64,000 bases of DNA from Ignavibacteria bacterium RIFOXYB12_FULL_35_14 (lineage in GTDB: Bacteria > Bacteroidota > Ignavibacteria > Ignavibacteriales > Ignavibacteriaceae): assembly GCA_001803045.1 (NCBI GenBank), contig MHAR01000080.1, forward strand, positions 24,543-88,542, read 5' to 3'. Of the stretch, positions 18,060-27,442 are shown in pieces. Position 1 is the stretch's first letter, and every line of letters starts with the position of its first letter. Made by a program: the position numbers and the translations under genes. The notes beneath the pieces are model-generated. The model made no database searches. It saw only the letters and a program-made list of their open reading frames with translations, and was not told the origin of the DNA.

Positions 18060-18467
18060 TCACTCAGGTTTTTCACACAACTCGGTTAAAACACCGAACG
18101 TGGATTTTGGATGAAGAAATGCAATGTTCAATCCTTCGGCTCCTTTTCTTCCCTTTTCATCAACAAGCATTACATTTTTTGACTTAACTTCTTCTAGAGA
18201 TTTCTGCAATTCTTCTACAGCAAATGCTATGTGATGAATTCCCTCTCCTCTTTTCTCAATAAATTTTCCGATAGGTCCATTAAGAGAAGTTGACTCGAGC
18301 AGTTCAATCTTAGTTTGACCAACCATGAAGAATGCAGTTTTTACTTTTTGATCTTCAACTTCTTCAACCGCATAGCATTTCAAACCGAGGACATTTTCGT
18401 AATACTTTTTTGCTTCATCAATACTTTTGACTGCTATACCAATGTGTTCTATGTGGGTAATCTTCAT
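18060..18467 (-). CDS. mce: Methylmalonyl-CoA epimerase
   Basis: This is a VOC-superfamily protein of 135 residues starting ITHIEHIGIAVKSIDEAKKY, with IELLES, GEGIHHIAFAVE and a final FGVLTELCE; these provide the metal-binding His/Gln/His/Glu set of epimerases. It interconverts (R)- and (S)-methylmalonyl-CoA in the propionate/succinate route. No mutase or carboxylase gene is next to it in this window. Upstream, the 270-base gap to hsdM is AT-rich and carries the promoters for both directions, without a motif I can defend. Confidence 0.93.
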   Translation of the reverse strand: MKITHIEHIGIAVKSIDEAKKYYENVLGLKCYAVEEVEDQKVKTAFFMVGQTKIELLESTSLNGPIGKFIEKRGEGIHHIAFAVEELQKSLEEVKSKNVMLVDEKGRKGAEGLNIAFLHPKSTFGVLTELCEKPE

Positions 18468-18736
18468 TCTAATTCTCTTGATTTTTTATGAACAAAGTTA
18501 AGCAAATTTAATAGTTGAATAATAATTTTAGAGAGGAAAATTATTACCGTGAAGTGAGAACATTGAGAAAATTCATATTTATAACTTTTATGTACTATTA
18601 GACTTAGAGTTGGTAATTATTTAATTTGAAGCGGATATTTAAACAAGTTTTGATGATAAAGTCAGTTTGATATTCTTTTCGAATCAAATCTTAAAGTGTA
18701 AACAGCAATTCTAAAATTATAGTTTAAAAAGTTCTC

Positions 18737-20347
18737 ATGGCAAAAAAAACGAAAACCGAACAAGAACCTGCCCGTCCGCAAGGCGGGGAACCACTCGAAA
18801 AAAAACTTTGGAAAACTGCCGATAAACTCCGCAAGAATATGGATGCAGCCGAATACAAGCACGTTGTATTAGGTTTGATATTCCTAAAATACATTTCCGA
18901 TGCACATGAGGAGCTTTATCAAAAATTGGTTGAACAGAAAAGTGAAGGAGCGGATCCCGAAGACAAAAACGAATACACTGCTGAAAAAGTTTTTTATGTT
19001 CCACCCTCAGCAAGATGGAAATGGATACAAGGCAGAGCAACTTTGCCAACCATCGGAAAAGATGTTGACGATGCAATGGAAGCAATCGAAAAGGATAATC
19101 CCAAATCTTTAAGAGGTGTTTTACCTAAAGTATATGCGCAGGAAAAACTTGATAAAGCAACAGTTGGTGGTTTAATAAATTTAATTGGTACTGCGGTACT
19201 TGGTACAAAAGAAGCACGAAGTAAAGATATTCTTGGCAGGGTATTTGAATATTTTCTTGGTGAGTTTGCTCTTGCTGAAGGTAAGAAGGGCGGACAATTC
19301 TATACTCCTTCAAGTGTTGTTAGATTATTGGTCGAAATGCTCGAACCTTATGAAGGAAGAGTATTCGATCCTTGTAATGGCAGCGGTGGAATGTTTGTAC
19401 AAAGTGAAAAGTTTATTAAAGCACATCAAGATTATTATAAAACAAAAAAGAAAAAAGGTCTGTCAATAAATCCATCCGACTATGTCGCTATTTATGGCCA
19501 AGAAAGCAACCAGACAACTTGGCGTTTGTGTAAGATGAATCTTGCAATACGCGGAATTGATAGCAGCAATGTATTGTGGAATAATGAAGGGAGTTTCTTA
19601 AACAACGCACATAAAGATCTTAAAGCAGATTATGTTTTAGCTAATCCGCCTTTTAATGACAGCGACTGGAGCGGTGAATTATTACAGAACGACGCACGCT
19701 GGAGTGTCTTAGGTGAGAAATTTATTCCTCCATCCGGCAATGCAAATTACGCATGGATCATGCACTTCCTTTATCATCTTGCACCGACGGGACAAGCCGG
19801 TTTTGTTCTTTCAAAAGGTTCACTTACATCACAGACAAATACTGAAGGAGATATACGGAAGGCACTTATTGAGAAAGGTTTGGTTGATTGTATTGTTAAT
19901 CTTCCGACGAAATTATTTTTGAACACTCAAATTCCAGCGTGTCTGTGGTTTGTATCCCGTAATAGAGCAAATGGTAGGTTCAGAAACCGTGCGAATGAAA
20001 TTCTTTTTATCGATGCTCGAAATCTTGGGTTTTTAGTTAATAGGCGTAACCGTGATTTAAGTGAAGATGATATAAATAAAATTGCCAACACATATCATAA
20101 TTGGAGAAGTAAAGATGGTAAGTACGAAGACATCCCAGGATTTTGTAAGAGTGAAACTTTAAATAGAGTAAAAGAATTAAATTATGTTTTAACTCCGGGC
20201 AGATATGTAGGGTTACCAGATGACGAGGATGATTTTAATTTCGTTGAACGTTTCACTTCTTTGAAAGAAGAGCTAGAAAAGCAGCTTGCTGAAGAAAATG
20301 ATTTGAATAAGACTATCATTGAGAATCTGAATAAAATAAAATTATAA
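18737..20347 (+). CDS. hsdM: Type I restriction-modification DNA methyltransferase subunit
   Basis: This is the N6-adenine methyltransferase subunit of a type I system. LEKKLWKTADKLRKNMDAAE starts the N-terminal helical domain. The AdoMet motif is FDPCNGSGG (residues 210-218) and the catalytic motif NPPF is at 303-306; GGQFYTP lies before motif I as usual. At 536 residues the length is normal. Residues 11-17 (PARPQGG) come from a GC-rich palindromic insert in the disordered N-terminus. A hairpin follows the stop, and the ORF6N gene separates it from hsdS, so the usual hsdM-hsdS coupling is broken. It should stay active as a methylase with HsdS even if hsdR is dead. Confidence 0.95.
   Translation: MAKKTKTEQEPARPQGGEPLEKKLWKTADKLRKNMDAAEYKHVVLGLIFLKYISDAHEELYQKLVEQKSEGADPEDKNEYTAEKVFYVPPSARWKWIQGRATLPTIGKDVDDAMEAIEKDNPKSLRGVLPKVYAQEKLDKATVGGLINLIGTAVLGTKEARSKDILGRVFEYFLGEFALAEGKKGGQFYTPSSVVRLLVEMLEPYEGRVFDPCNGSGGMFVQSEKFIKAHQDYYKTKKKKGLSINPSDYVAIYGQESNQTTWRLCKMNLAIRGIDSSNVLWNNEGSFLNNAHKDLKADYVLANPPFNDSDWSGELLQNDARWSVLGEKFIPPSGNANYAWIMHFLYHLAPTGQAGFVLSKGSLTSQTNTEGDIRKALIEKGLVDCIVNLPTKLFLNTQIPACLWFVSRNRANGRFRNRANEILFIDARNLGFLVNRRNRDLSEDDINKIANTYHNWRSKDGKYEDIPGFCKSETLNRVKELNYVLTPGRYVGLPDDEDDFNFVERFTSLKEELEKQLAEENDLNKTIIENLNKIKL
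18767..18787. repeat. 7-codon palindromic insert in hsdM (copy 1)
   Basis: A 21-base GC-rich imperfect palindrome (starts cctgcccg, ends aaggcggg) begins exactly at codon 11 of hsdM and adds PARPQGG. Its reverse complement matches the insert in hsdR at 18 of 21 bases. It contrasts with the AT-rich surroundings. Confidence 0.65.
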
Positions 20348-20372
20348 TTGTGCAAGTACAACCTGCACAATT
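20346..20372 (+). repeat. Hairpin aattgtgca / tgcacaatt after hsdM
   Basis: A perfect 9-bp stem with a 9-base loop overlaps the hsdM stop region. No T run follows, so it is not a classical terminator. It could slow transcription or protect the hsdM 3' end, and thereby set the ratio of methylase to downstream products. Confidence 0.55.
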
Positions 20373-20403
20373 AACCAATACTTAGATATAGAAAATAATG
20401 AAC

Positions 20404-20459
20404 TGGTCGCAAATTGCGACCACAAACAAGAATCTTTAAGGTCGCAAATTGTGACCTTA
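20404..20459. promoter_or_regulatory. Two palindromes with core tcgcaaattg, possible ORF6N operators
   Basis: The first is a perfect 19-bp palindrome (20404-20422, tggtcgcaa-a-ttgcgacca). The second is a 23-bp palindrome with one mismatch (20437-20459, core aaggtcgcaaattgtgacc). Their centres are 35 bases apart, about 3.3 helical turns, just upstream of the ORF6N start. A third copy lies inside the gene. The arrangement suggests an autoregulatory operator, but binding is inferred. Confidence 0.5.
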
Positions 20460-20484
20460 GAAAACAATTATATTGAAATGAAAG

Positions 20485-21393
20485 ATGGAAGAATCTAAAA
20501 ACAGTTTGATCGTTTACGACTCTACGACTATTCAAAGGAAAATTTATACCGTTCGTGATGTTCAGGTAATGCTTGATAGTGATTTAGCGAAATTTTACAA
20601 TGTAGAAACGAGACGACTAAATGAACAGGTCAGAAGGAATATCGACAGATTTCCTGACGAATTTATGTTTCAATTAACAAAGGAGGAATATGAAAACTTG
20701 ATGTCGCAAATTGCGATATCAAGTTCGGGATATGGGGGAAGGAGGAAGTTGCCTCTTGTCTTTACCGAGCAAGGTATTGCTATGCTCTCCGGTGTTTTGA
20801 AAAGCGATACTGCAGTTAAGATGAGCATTCAGATTATCAGAGCTTTTGTTGCTATGCGGAAATTTATAATTAACAACGCTCAGCTCTTTCAAAGGATTGA
20901 TACTGTTGAGAAACGTCAGCTAAAGCATGAAATTGAAACCGATGAGAAGTTTGAAAAGATTTTCAATGAAATGCAGAGAAAAGAATTAGAACCCAAACAA
21001 GGAATCTTTTTTGACGGGCAAATATTTGATGCTTATAAATTTGTCGCCGGACTTATCCGTAGGGCAGAAAAATCTATCGTTCTAATTGATAACTACATTG
21101 ATGAAACCGTCCTCACTCTCTTTTCTAAAAGAAAGAAAAAGGTTGCCGTTACAATTTTTACTAAAGAAATCTCTAAGCCGCTTGCTCTCGATATAAAAAA
21201 ATTTAACGCCCAGTATCCGTTAGTTGATGTAAAAGTATTTAAAGACGCCCACGACAGGTTTATGATAATTGATAATGAAGATGTTTATCACTTTGGTGCT
21301 TCGCTGAAGGACCTTGGTAAAAAATGGTTTGCGTTTTCTAAGTTTGATAAGAATGCAATTAAACTGCTTCAGAAGTTGAATGAGAAAAGCTAA
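20485..21393 (+). CDS. ORF6N-domain DNA-binding protein with C-terminal PLD-like domain
   Basis: The N-terminal part (about residues 10-115) is an ORF6N domain, recognisable by QRKIYTVRDVQVMLDSDLAK, RRNIDRFPDEFMFQLTKEEY and LPLVFTEQGIAMLSGVL. A coiled linker (about 130-165) leads to a region (about 172-295) that looks phospholipase-D-like, with KSIVLIDNYID and AHDRFMIIDNEDVYHFGASL; the HxK position reads HDR, so catalysis is doubtful. Such genes often sit next to restriction systems (recalled). It lies between hsdM and hsdS, and its stop overlaps the hsdS start (taatg). It may regulate the locus through the nearby palindromes. Confidence 0.85.
   Translation: MEESKNSLIVYDSTTIQRKIYTVRDVQVMLDSDLAKFYNVETRRLNEQVRRNIDRFPDEFMFQLTKEEYENLMSQIAISSSGYGGRRKLPLVFTEQGIAMLSGVLKSDTAVKMSIQIIRAFVAMRKFIINNAQLFQRIDTVEKRQLKHEIETDEKFEKIFNEMQRKELEPKQGIFFDGQIFDAYKFVAGLIRRAEKSIVLIDNYIDETVLTLFSKRKKKVAVTIFTKEISKPLALDIKKFNAQYPLVDVKVFKDAHDRFMIIDNEDVYHFGASLKDLGKKWFAFSKFDKNAIKLLQKLNEKS
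20695..20725. promoter_or_regulatory. 31-bp near-perfect palindrome inside the ORF6N gene
   Basis: Centred on base 20710, both arms match from aacttg to caagtt with one mismatch (20703/20717). The core tcgcaaattgcga is identical to the first upstream palindrome and encodes residues SQIA within the ORF6N domain. It may be an intragenic operator or the source of the upstream copies. Confidence 0.55.
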
Positions 21394-22565
21394 TGACTGA
21401 GTGGAAAGAATATAAATTAGGTGACTTGTTACAAGTAAATCAGAAATCAATTGCAAAGGATTTTCCATTCACTAAAATTGAATATCTTGATACAGGTTCA
21501 ATTACTCTTGGTAAGATTGATGGATTTCAAATTTTTAATTTAGCAGATGCGCCTAGTAGAGCTAAAAGGTTATTAACTAATAATGATATTATCTATTCAA
21601 CTGTGCGACCTATTCAAAGACACTATGGAATTATAAAAAATCCCAATCCAAATATTGTTGTTTCAACTGGTTTTGCCGTTCTATCTTGTGATGTTCATGT
21701 GACTGATCCATATTTTATTTATTATTTTCTGACCCAAGATGACGTTGTAAATTATTTAGATTCTGTTGCTGAGGGTTCTACCTCTGCTTATCCTTCATTG
21801 ACGCCAGATGTGATTACTGATATTGATATTTTACTACCTGAACTTCCCGAACAACGCACAATTGCCTCAATTCTTTCCAGCTTAGATGACAAAATAGATT
21901 TACTCCACCGTCAAAACAAAACTCTTGAAGCCTTAGCAGAAACACTTTTTAGGCAGTGGTTTATAGAAGAAGCTGAGGAGAGTTGGGAAGAATGTAGTTT
22001 ATTTGATGCAATGGAAATTGTTGGCGGAGGGACACCCAAAACAGAAATTATAGAATACTGGAACGGAGAAATCAATTGGATGTCGGGGAAAGACATTTCT
22101 TCAAACCACAAACAGTTTATTTTATCCACTGAAAAGAAAATTACTGAAGAAGGGTTAAAAAATAGTTCTGCAAAAGTTTTACCAAAATATGCTTCTGTTG
22201 TTTCTGCTCGCGGGACAGTAGGAAAAATTTGTCTTCTTTCTATACCTATGGCGTTTAGTCAAACTAATTATGGCATACTACCTAGAATTAAAGAGAGTTT
22301 CTTTTTTACATATTTATTATTGTCTTATTCAATTGAAGAACTTCAGTCAGCGTCTTATGGAAGTGTTTTTGATACGATAACAACTAACACATTTAAGGAA
22401 CACAAAATAAGTATTCCGAAAGAAACTGAGATTATAGAATTTGAGGAGAAAGTGTCTCCCTTATTTCATAAAATGAATTCAAACACCAATCAAATCCACA
22501 CACTCACACAACTGCAGGATACACTATTACCCAAGTTGATGAGTGGAGAAGTGAGAGTAAAGTAA
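21393..22565 (+). CDS. hsdS: Type I restriction-modification specificity subunit
   Basis: This is a 390-residue HsdS with two target-recognition domains. The first starts EWKEYKLGDLLQVNQ and the second ESWEECSLFDAMEIVGGGTP. Each is followed by a conserved helical spacer: LPEQRTIASILSSLDDKIDL in the middle and the QLQDTLLPKLMSGEVRVK end. TRD1 has the typical IYSTVRPIQRHYGI and TRD2 GKDISSN and VVSARGTVGKI. It directs methylation and cleavage to a bipartite DNA site that cannot be deduced here. It is coupled to the ORF6N gene by a one-base stop/start overlap and followed without a gap by the nuclease-like gene. Confidence 0.93.
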   Translation: MTEWKEYKLGDLLQVNQKSIAKDFPFTKIEYLDTGSITLGKIDGFQIFNLADAPSRAKRLLTNNDIIYSTVRPIQRHYGIIKNPNPNIVVSTGFAVLSCDVHVTDPYFIYYFLTQDDVVNYLDSVAEGSTSAYPSLTPDVITDIDILLPELPEQRTIASILSSLDDKIDLLHRQNKTLEALAETLFRQWFIEEAEESWEECSLFDAMEIVGGGTPKTEIIEYWNGEINWMSGKDISSNHKQFILSTEKKITEEGLKNSSAKVLPKYASVVSARGTVGKICLLSIPMAFSQTNYGILPRIKESFFFTYLLLSYSIEELQSASYGSVFDTITTNTFKEHKISIPKETEIIEFEEKVSPLFHKMNSNTNQIHTLTQLQDTLLPKLMSGEVRVK

Positions 22566-23804
22566 ATGCAAGAACATTTATTTTATAAATATGATTTATC
22601 AAACGTGATTCTGGAGCAAGACAAAAAATTATCAATTGAAATACAAAGTCTAAGTCAAGATTATATTTTTAATTCTGATGAATCAAAATTAGTAGAGTAT
22701 TTTGTATCAAAGTATACAATTGATCCAATAATCTTAGATAAGGACAATGTCACGATCGATCAATCTGAGGTTGATATTGATGTTCGTAATGATCGTACAA
22801 GAGATATTAGGGACAGAAGTAAACCATGTTACTTCAAAGGCAATAGAATAACTTTTTTTATTCCATATAGCGGAGATAAAATTCTCTTTTTTTGCAGGGC
22901 ATCAACATTTTCTTCATTATTACCATCAGCTGATGTCAGAGAAACTGAAATTGTATATTCAATAGATACTATTGAATATGATGAGTCAAAAATTAAGAGT
23001 GATTATCAACATAATGTGGCCAACATACTCCAGCATATAGAATGGGTTAATAATGATGTGCAAAGGTTTAACAATTCTTTGGAGGCAAAAGTATATTCGC
23101 AAATCCATCAGCGTAAGGAAAAACTCAACCACAATTTATCATTGATAAATAAGTTAGGTTATCCCCTTAGAAGACGAGAAAATATTCCTCAAACTTATAC
23201 TGTCCCAACTGTTAAGAAAAAAATAATTCCTTCTCTACCAACAATAAAACACAAAAATTTACCACCAGAACCCATTCTTGATAATTTAGCTTATGATTCC
23301 ATTTTAACAACAATCACCAATATGTCATTAACGATGGAAAGGAGTCCAAAGACTTTTGCAAAATTGAAGGAAGAGGAATTAAGGGATCATTTTTTAATTG
23401 TACTAAATTCACAATTTGAGGGTGACGCATCTGGTGAAACGTTCAATTATGAAGGCAAAACTGATATTCTAATTAGAGTAAATAATAAAAACATTTTTAT
23501 AGCTGAATGCAAAATTTGGAAAGGTGAACAAGTATTATTAGATACAATAACTCAACTCTTAGGATATGTCAGTTGGCGTGATACTAAAACAGCGATTCTT
23601 ATATTTAATAAGAATAAGGAATTCACCAAAGTTTTGAATCAGATTGTAAAAATTGTAGAATCTCATCCTAATCATATAAAGAAAATAAAATATGACAATG
23701 ATACCGGTTTCAGATTTATATTACATCACAGAGATGACAAAGAAAAAGAGTTAATCTTGACAATTTTATTATTCAATATTCCTATAGAGTCTGGAAAACC
23801 CTAA
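22566..23804 (+). CDS. Uncharacterised protein with C-terminal PD-(D/E)XK nuclease-like domain
   Basis: I do not know a named family for this 412-residue protein. The C-terminal third shows GKTDILI then FIAECKIWKG, giving Asp300, Glu314 and Lys316 in the D-x13-E-x-K arrangement of PD-(D/E)XK nucleases, with TQLLGYVSWRDTKTAILIF as the following helix and strand. The N-terminal 200 residues are mixed alpha/beta and include RNDRTRDIRDRSKPCYFKG and a Pro-rich linker near 215-235. It starts directly after the hsdS stop and ends 14 bases before hsdR, so it is in the restriction operon. A role as an accessory restriction nuclease is inferred from context. Confidence 0.75.
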   Translation: MQEHLFYKYDLSNVILEQDKKLSIEIQSLSQDYIFNSDESKLVEYFVSKYTIDPIILDKDNVTIDQSEVDIDVRNDRTRDIRDRSKPCYFKGNRITFFIPYSGDKILFFCRASTFSSLLPSADVRETEIVYSIDTIEYDESKIKSDYQHNVANILQHIEWVNNDVQRFNNSLEAKVYSQIHQRKEKLNHNLSLINKLGYPLRRRENIPQTYTVPTVKKKIIPSLPTIKHKNLPPEPILDNLAYDSILTTITNMSLTMERSPKTFAKLKEEELRDHFLIVLNSQFEGDASGETFNYEGKTDILIRVNNKNIFIAECKIWKGEQVLLDTITQLLGYVSWRDTKTAILIFNKNKEFTKVLNQIVKIVESHPNHIKKIKYDNDTGFRFILHHRDDKEKELILTILLFNIPIESGKP

Positions 23805-23818
23805 GAATTTTATTAAAA

Positions 23819-26800
23819 ATGGAACCCATTACTGAAGATAAAATAGAATATTTGGCGATTGAAGAGCTTCAATTACTCGGTTGGGAATATATTCATGGTT
23901 TAGCGATTGCTCCCGAAGCAGAAAAAGCAGAGCGCCAGAGTTTTGAGCAAATTATTTTAACTGAACGACTGCGTAAATCAGTTTCAATCATCAACCCTCA
24001 CATTCCAAAAGCAGCACAAGAGCAAGCAATTCAAAAAATATTACGTATCTATTCTACCGATCTTCTTCACAATAATGAAACATTTCACCAGCACTTAGCA
24101 GAAAAAGTTAAAATTCCATATCAGCAAGACGGTTACGAGCGAAGCCATGAAGTAGCGCTTATTGATTTTGAAAATGTTGAGAACAATCAGTTCCTTGCCG
24201 TTAATCAGTACACGATAGTTGAGAATAATCCCGCCTTCGGAACGGGCAGGCAGAATAAACGTCCGGATATTTTATTATTTGTAAATGGCATTCCATTAGT
24301 AGTAATAGAGTTAAAAAATGCCGCAGATGAAAATGCAACAGTTGAAACTGCGTTTAATCAGATCCAAACTTACAAATCAACCATACCCAGTTTATTTACT
24401 TATGATTCCATCTGTGTTATCTCAGACGGATTAGAATGTAAAGCCGGAAGTGTGTCTGCGGGATTCAAACGTTATATGGCTTGGAAGACTGTGGAAGGGG
24501 AAAAGGAAGCTTCTCGTTTCAAACCACAGCTTGAAACCTTAATTAAGGGGATGTTAAATCCTAAAACTCTGCTTGATATTACAAGGAACTTTATCGTCTT
24601 CCAAAAAACAAAGAAAGAAGATCCAAAAACCGGTATAACACTAATAAATACCGAGAAGATTTTAGCAGCTTATCATCAGTATTATGCTGTAAAAAAAGCA
24701 GTACAATCAAGTATTAAAGCATCAAGTATGCAAGGCGATAAACGAGGCGGGGTTGTTTGGCATACGCAAGGATCGGGTAAAAGTTTAAGCATGGTTTTCT
24801 ATGCAGCGCTTCTTATTACTGCATCAGAAATGGAAAATCCAACTATTGTTGTAATAACAGACCGTAACGATTTGGATGATCAACTGTTTGATACGTTTGC
24901 AGCTTCAACACAATTACTAAGACAAGATCCAATTCAAGCAGACAGTCGAGAAGATCTGAAGAAATTGTTAAAAGTTGCAAGCGGCGGAATTGTTTTTACT
25001 ACTATTCAGAAATTTCTTCCGGAGTATGGTAAGGAAGAGTACGATCAGCTTTCTGAAAGAAGGAATATAATTGTAATTGCGGATGAAGCGCATCGCACCC
25101 AATATGGCTTTGAAGCTGTAATGAGAGATGTGAAGGACAAAGAAAGCAAGGAAGTGATTGGTAAACGCATCGCTTACGGCTTTGCAAAGTATATGCGTGA
25201 TGCTTTACCAAATGCAACTTATATCGGCTTCACGGGCACACCCATTGAAGGAACGGATGTTAATACTCCGCAAGTTTTCGGAAACTACGTAGATATTTAT
25301 GACATAGCCAAATCTGTTGCTGATGGTTCAACTGTTAAAATATATTATGAGAGCAGATTAGCAAAAGTAAATCTTGATGAAGAAGGTAAACGCTTAATCA
25401 ATGAATTTGACGAGGAGCTTGAGTGGGATGAGGAAATTGACAATAAGCAAAAAGCTAAAGCAAAATGATCTAAGTTAGAAGCGATTGTAGGTAACAAGCA
25501 TAGGGTAAAGAATTTAGCGAGAGATATTGCCGATCATTTTGAAAAGAGACAAAAAGTGTTTGATGGGAAGGCAATGATAATTGCAATGAGCCGGAGAATT
25601 GCAGTTGATCTGTTTAATGAGATAGTTGCATTAAAGCAGGAATGGAAAGATGATGATCTTACTAAAGGAACAATTAAGGTTGTGATGACAGCTTCCAGTG
25701 CTGATGGTCCGGTAATGGCAAAGCATCATACAACCAAACAGCAGAGAAGAGATTTAGCTGATAGAATGAGAGATCCTTCTGATCCATTAAAAATTGTAAT
25801 TGTAATTGATATGTGGCTTACCGGTTTTGATGTTCCGTGTTTGCACACAATGTACATTGATAAACCGATGCGTGGTCATAACCTAATGCAAGCAATTGCG
25901 AGAGTTAACAGAGTATTCAAGGATAAACCGGGTGGATTGGTTGTTGATTATTTGGGAATTGCAACCGACTTAAAGAAAGCATTATCATTTTACTCTGACT
26001 CCGGTGGAAAAGGTGATCCTACAGAGGACATTGAACAAGCTATTGAAGTGATGCTTGAAAAACTTGAAATAGTTCAGCAGATGTTTAATGAGGAAAGTAA
26101 AACTCAGAAAGATATTTTAGTTGAAGAACCCGCAGCGTATTACAAAGGCAGTTATAAATTTAATTACAATCGCTTTTTTACTGGTACACCACAAGAAAAA
26201 CTTTCAATCATACTTCAAGCTGAAGAGCATATCTTGGGATTGCAAGACGGTAAGAATCGTTTCATTAGAGAAGTAACATTATTAAGCCAAGCGTTTGCAT
26301 TATCAATGCCGCATGAAGAAGCTATGGCGATTAAAGAAGAAGTAGCATTCTTTCAAGCTGTAAAGGCAAGGTTAATAAAGTTTGATACACCGGGTAAAGG
26401 AAAACCATATTCTGAAATTGAAACTGCGATCAAACAGATAGTTGATGAAGCAATTACATCAGATAAGGTGATAGATATATTTGAAGCAGCGGGAATAGAA
26501 AAACCGGAGCTTTCGATTCTATCGGATGAGTTTCTTTTGGAAGTTCAAGGGATGAATCATAAAAATTTAGCAATTGAACTCTTGAAGAAAATACTTAATG
26601 ATGAAATAAAATCACGATTAAGAACCAATCTAGTTAAAAGCAAAAAGTTTTTAGAAATGCTGGAATCAGCAATCAAGAAATATCAGAACAATCTATTAAC
26701 GACCGCGCAAATAATTGAAGAGCTTATTCGCATTGCCAAGGAAGTCAAGGAATCCGATAAGGAAGGTGAGAAGCTTGGATTGTCAACAGAAGAGGTCGCA

Positions 26801-27067
26801 TTTTATAATGCGCTTGAAACAAATGATAGTGCTGTTAAAGTTTTGGGAGATGAGATATTAAAAACTATCGCGAGAGAGATTGCCGATAAGGTAAAAAGGA
26901 ATGCAACGATTGATTGGACGATTCGGGAAAGCGCAAGAGCAAAGCTGATGGTGCTTGTTAAACGAACACTCACCAAATACGGTTACCCACCAGATAAGCA
27001 GCAGAAAGCAATTGATACGGTCCTAAAGCAAGCAGAGTTGTTTGCTGATAGTTTGGTTGATCAATAA
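23819..27067 (+). pseudogene. hsdR: Type I restriction endonuclease subunit, interrupted by an in-frame UGA
   Basis: One continuous frame encodes HsdR except for TGA at 25466-25468 (codon 550); the rest stays in frame to the stop at 27067. Reading through gives 1082 residues, a normal HsdR length. Before the stop are the nuclease motif (Asp150, Glu164, Lys166 in VIELKN), Walker A HTQGSGKS, ADEAHRTQ and GFTGTPIEG. After it come SKLEAIVGN, KAMIIAMSRR, the helicase end and a C-terminal helical domain. Family members have Trp where the TGA falls (KxKW before the LEAxVG block), so a TGG-to-TGA change is likely. The shorter product would lack the second RecA-like domain and should not translocate. 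An insert (PAFGTGR) precedes the nuclease Asp. Confidence 0.88.
24230..24250. repeat. 7-codon palindromic insert in hsdR (copy 2, inverted)
   Basis: This 21-base GC-rich imperfect palindrome (cccgcctt to cgggcagg) begins on codon 138 and adds PAFGTGR inside the nuclease domain, five residues before the RPD motif. Its reverse complement matches the hsdM insert at 18 of 21 bases. Most HsdR proteins I recall have a short turn here. Confidence 0.65.
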
Positions 27068-27377
27068 AAATATTCTCTTATTCTATCTACTTCTAATTTA
27101 CCCTAGCAAACCAATAAATGCCATACAATTCTACTCATCTCCAAATAAAATTCCGATCCATCCTCCTGAGAATGAATTGAAACGACCCATAATCCCCGTC
27201 TACCGCCACAAAGATTACAGTCTATCCCTTCCTAAGATTTCTAATTACAAATCAGAGATAAAAAGAATTCTAACGGACTCTTAGAGCGGAGTTGGTACGG
27301 AGCAGGTACGGAGGGAATGTGGAATTTCTATCGCTTTCTTAGCTTACCGCTTGCTTGCAAGCTTTACTACAATATTT

Positions 27378-27411
27378 TATAATTAAACAAAACACATTTG
27401 GTTTAATTATA
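27378..27411. promoter_or_regulatory. Inverted repeat tataattaaac / gtttaattata upstream of fic
   Basis: Perfect 11-bp arms are separated by 12 bases, about 105 bases upstream of the fic start. The AT-rich arms could form a hairpin or a dimeric protein site. No T run follows that would mark a terminator. Confidence 0.45.
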
Positions 27412-27442
27412 ACGAAGCTTATCGGCTCAACCTATAATAAGA

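Noticed and set aside
20485..21393. Prophage remnant based on the ORF6N domain
   Set aside because: ORF6N domains occur in phages, but no other phage gene, integrase or att site is present, and the gene is coupled to hsdS.
25466..25468. UGA read as Trp through a variant genetic code
   Set aside because: Other genes in the window (nuoB, nuoD, the inserted PD40-T9SS gene, fur-proximal and antitoxin neighbours excluded) end in TGA at normal family ends, so TGA is an ordinary stop here; TGG is used for Trp throughout.
25466..25468. Selenocysteine insertion in hsdR
   Set aside because: The family has Trp, not Cys or Sec, at this position, and no suitable stem-loop was apparent directly downstream.
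25556..27067. Independent second gene after the hsdR stop
   Set aside because: Its apparent start is an internal codon of the HsdR frame; no separate promoter or ribosome-binding site is seen, and the sequence upstream of it (25469-25555) also matches HsdR.
27042..27284. Small gene after hsdR
   Set aside because: It overlaps the hsdR end, has a composition like translated intergenic DNA, and shows no family features or ribosome-binding site.
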